A stretch of DNA of 41,144 bases from CAZDDI01 sp964504195 (GCA_964504195.1 CAZDDI010000038.1:1-41144), one strand, 5' to 3'; counted from the first letter of the stretch, positions 29,370 to 38,833 are shown. A program made the numbers and translations. Notes: generated by a model not told the origin, from the sequence alone.

Positions 29370-32231
29370 ATGGAACCCAACGAGATCATCATTCGCGGCG
29401 CGCAGCAGCACAACCTCAAGCATATTGACGTGCGCATTCCGCGCAACCAGCTGGTGGTGCTGACCGGCGTGAGCGGCAGCGGCAAGTCGTCGCTGGCCTT
29501 CGATACGATCTATGCCGAGGGGCAGCGCCGCTATGTGGAGAGCCTCTCCTCGTATGCGCGGCAGTTCCTGGGGCAGATGGAAAAGCCCCGCGTGGACTTC
29601 ATCGGCGGCCTCAGCCCGGCCATCGCCATCGAGCAGAAGGCCGTGAGCAAGAACCCGCGCTCGACGGTGGGCACGGTCACTGAGGTGATGGACTACCTCC
29701 GCGTGCTTTTCGCGCGGGTGGGTGAGGCGCACTGCCCGGAGTGTGGACGCGCGGTTCACGCGCAAAGCGCGCAGCAGATCGCGGATCGCATTGCCGCGCT
29801 GCCCGCTGGGACGCGCTTCCAGCTTCTCGCGCCGGTGGTGCAGAAGCGCAAGGGCACGCACGCGGAGCTGCTGGAGCAGGCGCGACGTGACGGTTACGTC
29901 CGCGCCCGCGTGGACGGCGTCCCCGTCGAGCTCACTGATTCCATCAAACTGGCGAAAACCAAAGTCCACACCATCGAGCTGATTGTGGATCGCCTGCATA
30001 TTTCTGATCAGCCAGATGATGATTTTCGCGCGCGGCTGCTGGATTCGGTGGAGACGGCGTTGCGGGCCACCGAGGGCGTGCTGGTGGTGGATGTCATCGA
30101 GGGCGAGGAGCTGCTCTTCAGCGAGCATCACGCCTGCGCGCATTGCGGCATCAGCTTCCCGGAGCTCTCCCCCGCGCTGTTTAGCTTCAACTCGCCTACC
30201 GGCATGTGCCCGGACTGCAACGGCCTGGGCACAAAGCTAGAGGTGGACGTGAACCTCATCATCAACGACCCGGCGCTCTCGCTGATGGATGGCGCGCTGC
30301 GCTGGTACGGCGATCTCCGCAAGAAGCAACTCAGCTGGACGCAGCGGGAGCTGAATGCCATTGCCCGGCATTACGACGCGAATTTGAACACCCCCTGGCA
30401 GGACTTGTCCGAACACTTCCGCCACGTTTTGCTCTATGGCTCCGGCAAAGAGCGCATCAATTTCTCGTTTAGTGGCGACCGCGAGGAGGCCACCTGGTCG
30501 GGCGAGGTGCAACGCCCCTTCGAGGGGGTCATCGCCTGCATCCGGCGGCGCTTCCGCCAGACCAAGTCGGAGTACACGCAGCGCTGGTATCTCAGTTTTA
30601 TGAGCGAGCAGCCGTGCCCGGCGTGCCAGGGCGCGCGCCTGCGGCCCGAAGCGCGCGGCGTGACGGTGGGCGGCAAGACTCTGCTGGACATTGGTCGCCT
30701 GACCATTGACGCGGCGCACGCCTGGATCGCATCGCTGTGGGAGATTTTCGATATCGAGCAGCTCGAAATCGGCGGGGAGGTGCTCAAGGAAATCCGCGAC
30801 CGCTTGCAGTTTATGCTCAACGTGGGCCTGCACTACCTCACGCTCGACCGCCCCGCGCCGTCGCTCTCCGGCGGCGAAGGGCAGCGCATCCGCCTGGCAA
30901 GCCAGATCGGATGCGGGCTGGTGGGCGTGCTCTACATCCTCGATGAGCCGAGCATCGGCCTGCACGCGCGCGACAACCGCGCCCTGCTCGATACGCTCCT
31001 ACGCCTGCGCGATATGGGCAACACGGTGCTGGTGGTCGAGCACGATGAGGAGACCATGCGCGACGCCGATTGGATTGTGGATCTTGGCCCTGGCGCGGGC
31101 GTGCTTGGCGGCGAGGTGGTAATCTCCGCCCCACCGGCGCAGGTGATGGCGGATGCCCGCTCGCTCACCGGGCGTTACCTGAGCGGCGCGCTCACGGTCA
31201 TCTCACCGAACGGCGGGCGGCGCACGCCGCTGAACGGCAGTCTGGTGTTGCGCGGCGCGACGCTGCACAATCTCAAGTCGGTCGAGGCGCGTTTCCCGCT
31301 CGGCGTGATGACGTGCGTCACTGGCGTGAGCGGCAGCGGCAAGAGCAGCCTCGTCGCCGAGACGCTGTACCCCGCGCTGGCGAAGCTCCTCAACCGCGCC
31401 GAAACCCGCCCCGGCCCTTACGAGCAGCTCGAAGGGCTGGAGCATCTGGACAAGGTCATCAACATCACGCAAGACCCTATCGGGCGCACGCCGCGCTCGA
31501 ACCCGGCCACTTACATCGGTGTCTTCGATGAGATCCGCCGCGTGTTCGCCGCCACGCCGGAGGCGAAGATGCGCGGCTACGGGATTGGGCGGTTCAGTTT
31601 CAACGCGAAGGGCGGGCGTTGCGAGGCGTGCAAGGGACACGGGCAGAAGCGCATCGAGATGCACTTCCTGGCGGATGTGTGGGTGACGTGCAAGGATTGC
31701 CAGGGCACGCGCTACAACCGCGAGACCTTGCAGATTCGCTACAAGGGCAAAAATATCACCGAGGTGCTCAACATGGATGTGCAGGAGGCGCTGGCGTTCT
31801 TTGAGGCGCATCCCAAGATCGCGCGGCAGCTCCAGACCTTGCATGATGTGGGGCTGGATTACGTCAAGCTGGGGCAGGCGGCGACGACGCTCAGCGGCGG
31901 CGAGGCGCAGCGGGTGAAGCTGGCGAAGGAGCTGAGCAAGGTCGCCACCGGGCGCACCATCTACATCCTTGATGAGCCGACGACGGGCCTGCACTTCGCC
32001 GACATCCAGAAGCTGCTCGACGTGCTGCACCGTCTCACCGATGCGGGGAACACCGTCATCGTCATCGAGCATAACCTGGACGTGATTAAGACGGCGGACT
32101 GGCTGCTCGATCTAGGGCCGGAGGGCGGCGACGCGGGCGGCTACATCCTCGCCGAAGGCCCGCCGGAAGCCGTTGCCCAGGTCGGCGCGAGCTACACGGG
32201 GCAGTTCTTGCAGCGGGTATTGAATGCGTAA
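29370..32231 (+). CDS. uvrA: Excinuclease ABC subunit UvrA
   Basis: The 953-aa protein is the DNA-damage sensor of nucleotide excision repair. It has two ATPase modules, each with a GVSGSGKSS Walker A (about 31-39 and about 648-656) and a signature LSGGE, and three zinc modules: C-P-E-C, C-A-H-C paired with C-P-D-C, and C-E-A-C paired with C-K-D-C. It works with UvrB and UvrC, which are not in this window. The length is like E. coli UvrA (about 940). I chose the ATG at 29370 since AAGGGGG precedes it and homology begins with 'IIIRGAQQHNLKHIDV'. Upstream is a perfect LexA-like palindrome, so it should be SOS-inducible. The DUF255 gene follows 49 nt later. Confidence 0.98.
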   Translation: MEPNEIIIRGAQQHNLKHIDVRIPRNQLVVLTGVSGSGKSSLAFDTIYAEGQRRYVESLSSYARQFLGQMEKPRVDFIGGLSPAIAIEQKAVSKNPRSTVGTVTEVMDYLRVLFARVGEAHCPECGRAVHAQSAQQIADRIAALPAGTRFQLLAPVVQKRKGTHAELLEQARRDGYVRARVDGVPVELTDSIKLAKTKVHTIELIVDRLHISDQPDDDFRARLLDSVETALRATEGVLVVDVIEGEELLFSEHHACAHCGISFPELSPALFSFNSPTGMCPDCNGLGTKLEVDVNLIINDPALSLMDGALRWYGDLRKKQLSWTQRELNAIARHYDANLNTPWQDLSEHFRHVLLYGSGKERINFSFSGDREEATWSGEVQRPFEGVIACIRRRFRQTKSEYTQRWYLSFMSEQPCPACQGARLRPEARGVTVGGKTLLDIGRLTIDAAHAWIASLWEIFDIEQLEIGGEVLKEIRDRLQFMLNVGLHYLTLDRPAPSLSGGEGQRIRLASQIGCGLVGVLYILDEPSIGLHARDNRALLDTLLRLRDMGNTVLVVEHDEETMRDADWIVDLGPGAGVLGGEVVISAPPAQVMADARSLTGRYLSGALTVISPNGGRRTPLNGSLVLRGATLHNLKSVEARFPLGVMTCVTGVSGSGKSSLVAETLYPALAKLLNRAETRPGPYEQLEGLEHLDKVINITQDPIGRTPRSNPATYIGVFDEIRRVFAATPEAKMRGYGIGRFSFNAKGGRCEACKGHGQKRIEMHFLADVWVTCKDCQGTRYNRETLQIRYKGKNITEVLNMDVQEALAFFEAHPKIARQLQTLHDVGLDYVKLGQAATTLSGGEAQRVKLAKELSKVATGRTIYILDEPTTGLHFADIQKLLDVLHRLTDAGNTVIVIEHNLDVIKTADWLLDLGPEGGDAGGYILAEGPPEAVAQVGASYTGQFLQRVLNA

Positions 32232-32238
32232 ATTATGA

Positions 32239-32244
32239 TATAAT
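32239..32244 (+). promoter_or_regulatory. -10 element of an extended -10 promoter before the DUF255 gene
   Basis: TGATATAAT (32236-32244) is an extended -10 in the AT-rich gap after uvrA. The ribosome site AAAGGAA and ATG at 32281 follow. The -35 is weak. Confidence 0.45.
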
Positions 32245-32280
32245 AAAGATATAAATAGTAATATATCAAAGGAATACGCC

Positions 32281-34272
32281 ATGCCTAACCAGCTTGCCAA
32301 AGAATCGAGTCGTTACCTGCAACAACACGCCGCCAACCCGGTGGACTGGTATCCCTGGAGCGACGCTGCTTTCGAGAAGGCCCGGCGCGAGGACAAGCCC
32401 ATCTTCCTCAGTATCGGCTACTCCGCCTGCCACTGGTGCCACGTCATGGCGCACGAGTCCTTCGAGGATGAAGCGACCGCCGCACTACTCAACGCGCATT
32501 TCGTCAGCATCAAAGTAGATCGTGAGGAGCGCCCCGATCTCGACCGCATCTACATGAGCGCAGTGCAGGCGCTTACGGGACAGGGCGGTTGGCCGATGTC
32601 GGTTTTCCTCACGCCAGAGGGCGCCCCCTTCTACGGCGGCACCTACTTCCCCAAGACCGCGCGCTATGGGATGCCCGCGTTCACGCAAGTCTTGCACGCT
32701 ATCGCCGAGGCGTGGCGCGAAAGCCGGGAGCAACTGCTGCAAGGGGGGCAACAAGTGGTCGCTGCCCTGCGCGAGCAGGCCGAGAGCATCGCCACAGCAG
32801 CAGCGGGCGCGCTATCTGCCACCACGCTGGAGCAGGCTTATCAAGCCTTGCACCGCAGCTTCGATGCCACACATGGCGGATGGGGCAACGCACCCAAGTT
32901 CCCCCAGCCCATGCTCCTCGAATTCCTGCTGCGCTACCACCACACCACCGACGACCCAGAAGCCCTGCGCATGGTAACATACACGCTCGAATCCATGGCA
33001 CGCGGCGGCATCTACGATCAACTGGACGGCGGATTCCATCGCTACGCCGTGGATGCAACCTGGTTGACGCCCCACTTCGAGAAGATGCTCTACGACAATG
33101 CGCTGCTCGTTCCCGTCTACCTCCACGCCTGGCAAGTGACGGGCGAGCCGCTGTTCCGCGCCATCGTTGAAGAGACGCTCGATTATGTGCTCCGCGAGAT
33201 GACCGCGCCCGAAGGTGGCTTCTATGCCACGCAGGATGCGGATTCCGAAGGGGAAGAGGGTAAGTTCTTCGTGTGGACGCCGGACGAGGTGCGTGCAGCG
33301 CTCGGCGGCCCGGCGACGCGCTTCCTGGAGATTTACGGCGTCACGGAGTCAGGCAACTTCGAGGGGCACAACATCCTCACATTCGGTGGCACTGCTGAGG
33401 AACGCGAGGCCATTACCGGCGCACGGCGAACGCTGTTCGAGGCGCGCGCGCAGCGCGTCCAGCCGGGGCGCGACGAGAAAGTGCTCACTTCGTGGAATGG
33501 GCTGATGTTGCGTGCAATGGCCGAAGCCGCACATGTCCTCGAGCGTGACGATTACCGGCAAGCCGCCGAGCACAACGCGGCCTTCTTACTGCAAGCATTA
33601 TGCACGGCTGAAGGGCGGCTTTGGCATGTGTCGCATAACGGCACAGCGCAAATTGCGGGCTTCCTCGAGGATTATACGCACCTGGCTTGGGGACTGCTCA
33701 CACTCTATCAAACCACATTTGATCAGCAACATTACCGGGCTGCCAGGGATTTGATGGAAACCGTTCTGGAGCATTTCCGCGCGGAGATTGGCTTTTATGA
33801 CACGGCGGATGATGCTCCCGCACTCGTCCTACGGCCCAAAGAACTGCAAGACAATGCTGTACCTTCCGGCAACGCAGTCGCAATAACGGTGTTGCTAGAG
33901 CTGGCCCGCCTGGGAATAGCACCGCACTATCACGACCTGGCCTGCGCCACCCTCAGCCGGATGCAAAAGGTGTTGGCACACCACCCCATGGGATTTGGGC
34001 AATGGTTGATTGCTTTGGATTCCGCGCTGGCTACCACAACAGAAATCGCTATCGTGGGCGATCCGCAGGCTGCCAACATCCAGGCCTTGCGCAGCATAGC
34101 ACAGACCGGTTATGCGCCGCACCGGCTAACGGCTGTGGGACTTGGACAAGAGCCTGCACTACTGGCAGAGCGCGCCCCTTTGCAGGGAAGCCCCACCGCC
34201 TATCTTTGCCGGAAGCACGTTTGCTATCCACCACTAACCGACCCGGATGCGCTAAAACAGCTCCTGCAATAA
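32281..34272 (+). CDS. DUF255 thioredoxin-domain protein (YyaL/SPATA20-like)
   Basis: The 663-aa protein begins with a thioredoxin-like domain: 'LAKESSRYLQQHAANPVDWYPW', then C50-H-W-C53 in 'GYSACHWCHVMAHESFED', and 'VDREERPDLDRIYM'. The rest (about 180-663) is an (alpha/alpha) barrel like N-acylglucosamine 2-epimerase. The start, length and order match the YyaL/SPATA20 family, whose reaction is unproven. The CxxC suggests redox activity. No signal peptide is present, so it is cytoplasmic. It follows uvrA after 49 nt, and a possible own promoter is present. Confidence 0.94.
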   Translation: MPNQLAKESSRYLQQHAANPVDWYPWSDAAFEKARREDKPIFLSIGYSACHWCHVMAHESFEDEATAALLNAHFVSIKVDREERPDLDRIYMSAVQALTGQGGWPMSVFLTPEGAPFYGGTYFPKTARYGMPAFTQVLHAIAEAWRESREQLLQGGQQVVAALREQAESIATAAAGALSATTLEQAYQALHRSFDATHGGWGNAPKFPQPMLLEFLLRYHHTTDDPEALRMVTYTLESMARGGIYDQLDGGFHRYAVDATWLTPHFEKMLYDNALLVPVYLHAWQVTGEPLFRAIVEETLDYVLREMTAPEGGFYATQDADSEGEEGKFFVWTPDEVRAALGGPATRFLEIYGVTESGNFEGHNILTFGGTAEEREAITGARRTLFEARAQRVQPGRDEKVLTSWNGLMLRAMAEAAHVLERDDYRQAAEHNAAFLLQALCTAEGRLWHVSHNGTAQIAGFLEDYTHLAWGLLTLYQTTFDQQHYRAARDLMETVLEHFRAEIGFYDTADDAPALVLRPKELQDNAVPSGNAVAITVLLELARLGIAPHYHDLACATLSRMQKVLAHHPMGFGQWLIALDSALATTTEIAIVGDPQAANIQALRSIAQTGYAPHRLTAVGLGQEPALLAERAPLQGSPTAYLCRKHVCYPPLTDPDALKQLLQ

Positions 34273-34288
34273 TACGCGATACCATGTC

Positions 34289-34400
34289 TTAAGTTTAGCA
34301 CATAGACCTGGCAGGTTTGAAAAACTTGACGCTACAACTACCCGTTATTCACCTGGAAAATGCGGGCAAACATAATTTTAGCAAAACCTACCAGGTCTTA
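34289..34400. repeat. Dispersed ACCTGGCAGGT repeat, copy 2, as inverted pair
   Basis: AGACCTGGCAGGTTT (34303-34317) pairs at a distance with AAACCTACCAGGTCT (34384-34398), with one mismatch. The first part matches 97-128. The 266-nt gap between the DUF255 and response-regulator genes holds this repeat and the promoter below, and no ORF that I can support. Confidence 0.65.
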
Positions 34401-34487
34401 ACTCAATAACATTGATATGCCTCCCGCGAGAGCCTCAGCGCCGTCAGAGATTGGCACACAATTGTAACATTTCCCTAACCCAAGATG

Positions 34488-34517
34488 ATAGTCAAAAAAT
34501 CAAAAAGTCGTTATAAT
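34488..34517 (+). promoter_or_regulatory. Promoter of the response-regulator gene
   Basis: TATAAT (34512-34517) is a perfect -10. The -35 TAGTCA (34488-34493) is weak with an 18-nt spacer. GGGAG then precedes the ATG at 34539 by 8 nt. Confidence 0.5.
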
Positions 34518-34538
34518 GGAGTATAGGGAGATATAATC

Positions 34539-35195
34539 ATGAGCGAACACAAAAACACAGCTACGACCCCACTCCGCGTCCTCATTGCGGATGATGTGCA
34601 GGAAACACGCCACAGTCTCGAACTCCTACTTGATCTGATTCCCAACGTAGAACTGGTCGCCGTCGCCAAGAACGGGCGTGAAGCGGTGGAGCTCGCTCAA
34701 CAGCACCGCCCAAACCTCGCCTTCATGGATGTGAATATGCCGGAACTCGACGGCCTCTCAGCGATTCAGGCCATGATGCTGGTACAACCCGATCTCGTCT
34801 GTATCGTTGTCTCTGCCGAAAAACAAAGCGAGACCTTGCAACGCGCCATCCACGTTGGTGCAAAAGGCTACCTCATCAAGCCATTCAACGTGCAACAGGT
34901 GATGGAAGTAACGGAACGCTCGCGCGAGTGGTTGCAAGAACGCCAGCGACAGGCGGAAGAACTCGTACTACAACAGCGCCAACAGCAGTCCCAACTTGAG
35001 CAGCAGGCCGCCGAATATGCCCGCGCCCGGCGCACCGATGATCAAGCCACAGTTCTCTTCGAAACCCTCGCTGCCGCACCCGACTGCCCGGAACGCTGGC
35101 TCCAGGTGCTAGCGATGATGTACATCGTGCGCAAGGACTGGATGAAGCTTCGCGGCCTAGCCACACACCTGGAACGTACCACATCCCCGCACTGA
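34539..35195 (+). CDS. Response regulator with a non-DNA-binding helical C-terminus
   Basis: The 218-aa protein has a receiver domain (about 12-125) with D18-D19 metal acids, phospho-acceptor D64 in 'FMDVNMPELDG', S92 and K114. The rest is a long helix 'EWLQERQRQAEELVLQQRQQQSQLEQQAAEYARARR' (probably coiled coil) and a short helical end. No helix-turn-helix is visible, so it does not look like a transcription factor; it could act by protein contact. No histidine kinase gene is nearby, so it is an orphan. It stands alone on the plus strand with its own promoter. Confidence 0.92.
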   Translation: MSEHKNTATTPLRVLIADDVQETRHSLELLLDLIPNVELVAVAKNGREAVELAQQHRPNLAFMDVNMPELDGLSAIQAMMLVQPDLVCIVVSAEKQSETLQRAIHVGAKGYLIKPFNVQQVMEVTERSREWLQERQRQAEELVLQQRQQQSQLEQQAAEYARARRTDDQATVLFETLAAAPDCPERWLQVLAMMYIVRKDWMKLRGLATHLERTTSPH

Positions 35196-35380
35196 TCTTG
35201 TAACTGCTCTGAAAATAGCAAATTGCGAATGGCAAATCTCAAATGCTTACCCAGTCGCGGATCTAGCGATCCGCTCTGAGCACGCTGGCTCTGAGGGGCA
35301 CGTCAGTTCCCCGAATTTTCATCCACCCGCTGGTGAACCACCGGTTAATGATGAATGCCTCTCCCTGTATTAAAAACGTC

Positions 35381-35408
35381 TTGCCTTTTGCTCTCTTTAT
35401 GGTAAAAT
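35381..35408 (+). promoter_or_regulatory. Promoter of the tRNA pair
   Basis: TTGCCT (35381-35386), 16 nt, TAAAAT (35403-35408). It lies 11 nt upstream of the tRNA-His 5' end, as expected for a stable RNA gene. Confidence 0.6.
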
Positions 35409-35419
35409 GTCACTGTCGT

Positions 35420-35493
35420 GGTGGGCGTGGCCTAATGGTTAAGGCTCCTGACTGTGACTCAGGCAACTGTGGGTTCGAGCCCCACCGTCCACC
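35420..35493 (+). tRNA. tRNA-His (GTG)
   Basis: Acceptor GTGGGCG pairs with CGTCCAC, with one G-T wobble. The extra G at -1 faces C73, the identity element of tRNA-His. The anticodon loop CTGTGAC carries GTG between the CCTGA/TCAGG stem. The T arm is GTGGG-TTCGAGC-CCCAC. No CCA is encoded. Confidence 0.95.
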
Positions 35494-35529
35494 CTCATGG
35501 CCGGGCGTAAGTCCGGCCATTTGCATACC

Positions 35530-35603
35530 GCCCCCGTGGCGCAATTGGACAGCGCGCCGGACTTCGAATCCGATGGTTGCAGGTTCGATTCCTGCCGGGG
35601 GCA
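35530..35603 (+). tRNA. tRNA-Arg (TCG)
   Basis: Acceptor GCCCCCG pairs with CGGGGGC, A73. The anticodon loop CTTCGAA carries TCG between CCGGA and TCCGA, reading CGA codons. The T arm is GCAGG-TTCGATT-CCTGC. It lies 36 nt after tRNA-His and is likely co-transcribed. No CCA is encoded. Confidence 0.95.
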
Positions 35604-35611
35604 CACCAGAT

Positions 35612-35665
35612 AAAACATGAGGCGTGAAACGTGATCATAAATTCACGTTTCACGCCTCATGTTTT
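35612..35665 (+). terminator. Strong terminator-like hairpin after the tRNA pair
   Basis: Two perfect 23-nt arms (35612-35634 and 35643-35665) around an 8-nt loop. The right arm ends in TTTT, so it can end the tRNA transcript. The arms carry the CACGTTTCACGCCTCA word also seen at 10091-10142, so it may be a repeat that also serves as terminator. Confidence 0.75.
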
Positions 35666-35737
35666 CACGCCACGGGGTATACGACAGATTATTGGAAAAA
35701 TATCTCTGTCTGAAAAATACTCTCCAAGAGCTGTGGC

Positions 35738-35762
35738 TCGGTCTGGAGACCGGCCCTAGCAA
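35738..35762. repeat. GGTCTGGAGACCGGCCCTAG repeat, copy 1
   Basis: The reverse complement CTAGGGCCGGTCTCC is found again at 40549-40563. The stretch is also partly palindromic (GGTCTGGAGACC). It lies in the gap before the TolB-like gene. Confidence 0.6.
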
Positions 35763-35834
35763 AAAACAAACTCGCCCGTAATTTGTCCTATACCCCTATT
35801 TGACTTATCCCCAATTCATGTTATCACAGGATGT

Positions 35835-37646
35835 ATGATAACGTTGCTGGGTAAATTACTCAAAGGCTTATTGCAACCGCGCCGGGTGGCCTTGCCGCCG
35901 CTGTTTTGGCTGTTATTACTAGGAGGCATGGTTGCAATAGCATTACGCACCGAGACGCCAGTCGTTATCGGCAGCGAAGCCCAAATACAGTACATCGTAC
36001 TTACCCCCACGCCAGGCCATGCACCCGCCGCCCCAGCCATCACCCCCACCCCAATAGGCAGCGGCGGAACGCTGGCCTTCGCTATGCGTCACAACGGCAA
36101 TACTGACATCTACGCAATCTCGCAAAGCGACGGTAAATTGCTCCGCCTCACATATGATCCCGCCGAAGACCGCGATCCGGCCTGGTCGCCCGATGGCCGC
36201 TGGTTGGCTTTCACTTCGCGCCGCTCTAATAGCTGGGACCTCTATCTATTCGATGCAACCTCGGGTGCCATTCAACGCATCACGCGCGATCCCGGCTTTG
36301 TGGGCGGGCCATCCTGGTCGCCGGACAGCCTCTGGCTGGCCTATGAATACTACCACGAGGACAATCTCGACATCTACATCATCAGCATTGATGGACAACA
36401 ACGCCACCGGCTTACCACCCACCCTGCGCCCAATTACTCACCCGCCTGGTCGCCGGATGGACGCCATATCGCCTTTACTTCGTTCCGCAACGGCAACCAG
36501 GATATCTACATCTTCCCACTTGATGGCGGTGAGGACCTTGTCGTTAATCTCACTAACACACCCGAACAGAACGAGGACAACGCCGCCTGGTCGCCGGACG
36601 GGGATTACATCGTTTACAGCTCCGGCAATCCGGGTGACGAATACATCCGTATGTTGCCGTTTTCTCCCGACGTGGCCGCTTCCGGCGAGCTGCGCTCGAT
36701 GCCGTTTGGAATCGGCGGCAGCCCTACCTGGTCCCCAGATGGCACGGCGCTAGCTTATGTGTTGCGCCAGGGTATGACCTCGCGGCTGATTGCAGCCAGC
36801 GCCACCGGGTGGGCCATGGCGCAAGAGGGCTACAGCTCCACCGACTGGATGGATTCGCCCAGCTGGACTTCCACGACGCTGGCCCCCGATCTAATCGCCC
36901 GGTTGGAAGCGCGCATGACCGAGCCGGATCCACCGCTCTACACTGAATTGTTCCTCGGCAAAAAGCCTGACGACACCTATCAGCTGGTCAATTTACCCAA
37001 CGTGAACCGCAGCGACCGCGCCGAACAGTTGAGTGATCGCGTAAACGACAGCTACAATGCTATGCGCCGCCGTGTGGAAGAAGAAACCGGGTGGGATTAT
37101 CTGGCTATTCTGGGAGATTCGTGGCGCACGATGAACCACACACCGCGACCGGGACAGGGACGCATCTCATGGCACGTCTGCGGGCGCGCGGTAGACATCA
37201 ACCAGGGTTTTCTCACGGATCGGCGCATTGAGCTGGTACGGGAGGACATCAGCGGGGTGACATTCTGGCGCGTCTACATCCAGGCTGCGCGCCAGGATGG
37301 TAGCATGGGCGAGCCGTTGCGCCGAACGCCCTGGGACTTGAGCGCGCGCTCCAAAGGCGGCCTGGCGACCGCGCTGGGCGGCGAACTGCGTGCGGAGATT
37401 CCCAGTGGCTACTATGTGGATTTCACCACCATCGCCGCCGATTACGGTTGGGAACGCCGCAACGCACTCTCGAACTGGCGCAATTCATACTTCGATATTG
37501 AGTGGTGGCACTTCCAGAAAACCGAGGGGCTAAGCTGGTACGAATGTATGGTAGAGCTCTACCCGGAAGAAGAGGTTATCGAATCCTACGGGCAATTGCC
37601 CTGGTGGACGAAATTACCCGAAATGCAGGTGGTTTTTCTGCCCTGA
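35835..37646 (+). CDS. TolB-like beta-propeller fused to an M15-like peptidase domain
   Basis: The 603-aa protein has an N-terminal membrane anchor (about 20-38), then a Pro/Thr-rich linker. A TolB/WD40-like propeller (about 75-345) follows, with five 'WSPDG' repeats. Residues about 375-603 are not propeller. 'RISWHVCGRAVDIN' gives H447 and D454 in an SxHxxGxAxD motif, and 'FDIEWWHFQ' gives E556 and H559 in an ExxWH-type motif. These are the zinc and catalytic residues of M15 (VanY/DacB-like) peptidases, which cut peptidoglycan peptides. The fusion should be extracytoplasmic, with the propeller as binding module. The downstream terminator is at 37675-37712. The peptidase call comes from motifs only. 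Confidence 0.85.
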   Translation: MITLLGKLLKGLLQPRRVALPPLFWLLLLGGMVAIALRTETPVVIGSEAQIQYIVLTPTPGHAPAAPAITPTPIGSGGTLAFAMRHNGNTDIYAISQSDGKLLRLTYDPAEDRDPAWSPDGRWLAFTSRRSNSWDLYLFDATSGAIQRITRDPGFVGGPSWSPDSLWLAYEYYHEDNLDIYIISIDGQQRHRLTTHPAPNYSPAWSPDGRHIAFTSFRNGNQDIYIFPLDGGEDLVVNLTNTPEQNEDNAAWSPDGDYIVYSSGNPGDEYIRMLPFSPDVAASGELRSMPFGIGGSPTWSPDGTALAYVLRQGMTSRLIAASATGWAMAQEGYSSTDWMDSPSWTSTTLAPDLIARLEARMTEPDPPLYTELFLGKKPDDTYQLVNLPNVNRSDRAEQLSDRVNDSYNAMRRRVEEETGWDYLAILGDSWRTMNHTPRPGQGRISWHVCGRAVDINQGFLTDRRIELVREDISGVTFWRVYIQAARQDGSMGEPLRRTPWDLSARSKGGLATALGGELRAEIPSGYYVDFTTIAADYGWERRNALSNWRNSYFDIEWWHFQKTEGLSWYECMVELYPEEEVIESYGQLPWWTKLPEMQVVFLP

Positions 37647-37674
37647 ATCTTAGATTCCACCGCTAAGAACGCAC

Positions 37675-37712
37675 AGCGCGCTGAGATCATGAAAATCTCA
37701 GCACGCTTTTTT
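37675..37712 (+). terminator. Rho-independent terminator after the TolB-M15 gene
   Basis: AGCGCGCTGAGAT pairs with ATCTCAGCACGCT with one C-A mismatch, followed by a run of T. It lies between two convergent genes. Confidence 0.85.
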
Positions 37713-37738
37713 GTCTGACCACATTTCACTTCGCCTGG

Positions 37739-38833
37739 CTACTTCGCCAACAACAAATCTATCGTCGTCAGCAGCTCCCGCTTGAAGCGCTCCACACCGA
37801 ACCGCTCAGCGTTAGCGCGACAGGCCGCCGGGTCTATGCTACGCGCGTCGAACGTCTGCACCGCTTCCATGAGCGATTCTACCGTCGGCTCGCGGAAGAA
37901 CGTCCCCGTAATTCCCTCTACCACCGAGTCGAGCGCCCCCCCCGCGCCATAGGCAATGACGGGACGCCCAGCGGCTTGTGCTTCCACCGGCGTTAGCCCA
38001 AAATCCTCGCAGCCGGGGAAGATAAGCGCACGGCAACGGGGCAAGAGGCCGATCAGGTCTTCATCGGGAACGCGGCCCAAAAACGTGATGGTTGGCCCAG
38101 CCATAGCTTCCAGCGCCTTACGGTCGCGCCCATCACCGGCGATCAATAGCGGCAAGCCTAAACGGGTGAAGGCTTGCACCGCCAAATCAATACGCTTGTA
38201 CGGCGCAAGCCGCGAAATAATCATATAATAGTCATCATGCCGCCGCGAGGGATAATAACGGCTTACATCCACTGGCGGATGAATGATCTTTGCATCGCGC
38301 CCGTAATGCGTCCGAATACGCTGTTGCACTTCAGTGGAAATGGCAACGAACTGCAACGTGGGGCGTTGCGCCACGGTATAATCCCACCGGCGTAACAGTG
38401 ACACCAACGGCTTAAGTCCGCTTTTGATGATCGGAGCGATATTTTCGCGCGCCGTGTACGCCTCATAGTCCCACACATAGCGGGTAGGAGTCAGACAATA
38501 GCAGAGGTGCGGCGTCTCTCCGGTGCGTACACCGTGGGAAAAGCCGCTCTTGTTGCTCAACACCAATTCGTAACCCTGGTTGCCCAGGTTGAGGTTGGCA
38601 AACATCATGGCGTACAGGGGAAAATACCATTGGTGATGACGATGGATACCCGGCAAAAGATTGAGCCAAGACGGGCGAATATCCCAGGCGCGATACGCCG
38701 CAGGCAGCCCATCGGCCCAATAGATGCTGGTATAGAGTGGTGACCCAGGAAACGCGACCATGAGCTGCTCCAAAACGCGCTCAGCACCGCCGTGTTGATT
38801 GAGCCAATCGTGAACCAGGGCTATTTCAGTCAT
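37739..38833 (-). CDS. GT4 family glycosyltransferase
   Basis: The 364-aa protein is a GT-B fold, GT4 transferase. It begins 'EIALVHDWLNQHGGAERVLEQLM', typical for the acceptor half. The donor half has 'SRLAPYKRIDLAVQAF' and the nucleotide-sugar E-x7-E motif in 'GCEDFGLTPVEAQAAGRPVIAYGAGG'. No membrane span is seen. It overlaps the murE stop by 4 nt (ATGA), so the two are translationally coupled. The acceptor could be a cell-envelope lipid or a polysaccharide; it is not known. Confidence 0.93.
   Translation of the reverse strand: MTEIALVHDWLNQHGGAERVLEQLMVAFPGSPLYTSIYWADGLPAAYRAWDIRPSWLNLLPGIHRHHQWYFPLYAMMFANLNLGNQGYELVLSNKSGFSHGVRTGETPHLCYCLTPTRYVWDYEAYTARENIAPIIKSGLKPLVSLLRRWDYTVAQRPTLQFVAISTEVQQRIRTHYGRDAKIIHPPVDVSRYYPSRRHDDYYMIISRLAPYKRIDLAVQAFTRLGLPLLIAGDGRDRKALEAMAGPTITFLGRVPDEDLIGLLPRCRALIFPGCEDFGLTPVEAQAAGRPVIAYGAGGALDSVVEGITGTFFREPTVESLMEAVQTFDARSIDPAACRANAERFGVERFKRELLTTIDLLLAK

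Noticed and set aside
34539..35195. Response regulator as DNA-binding transcription factor
   Set aside because: The C-terminal part is a long charged helix with no helix-turn-helix.
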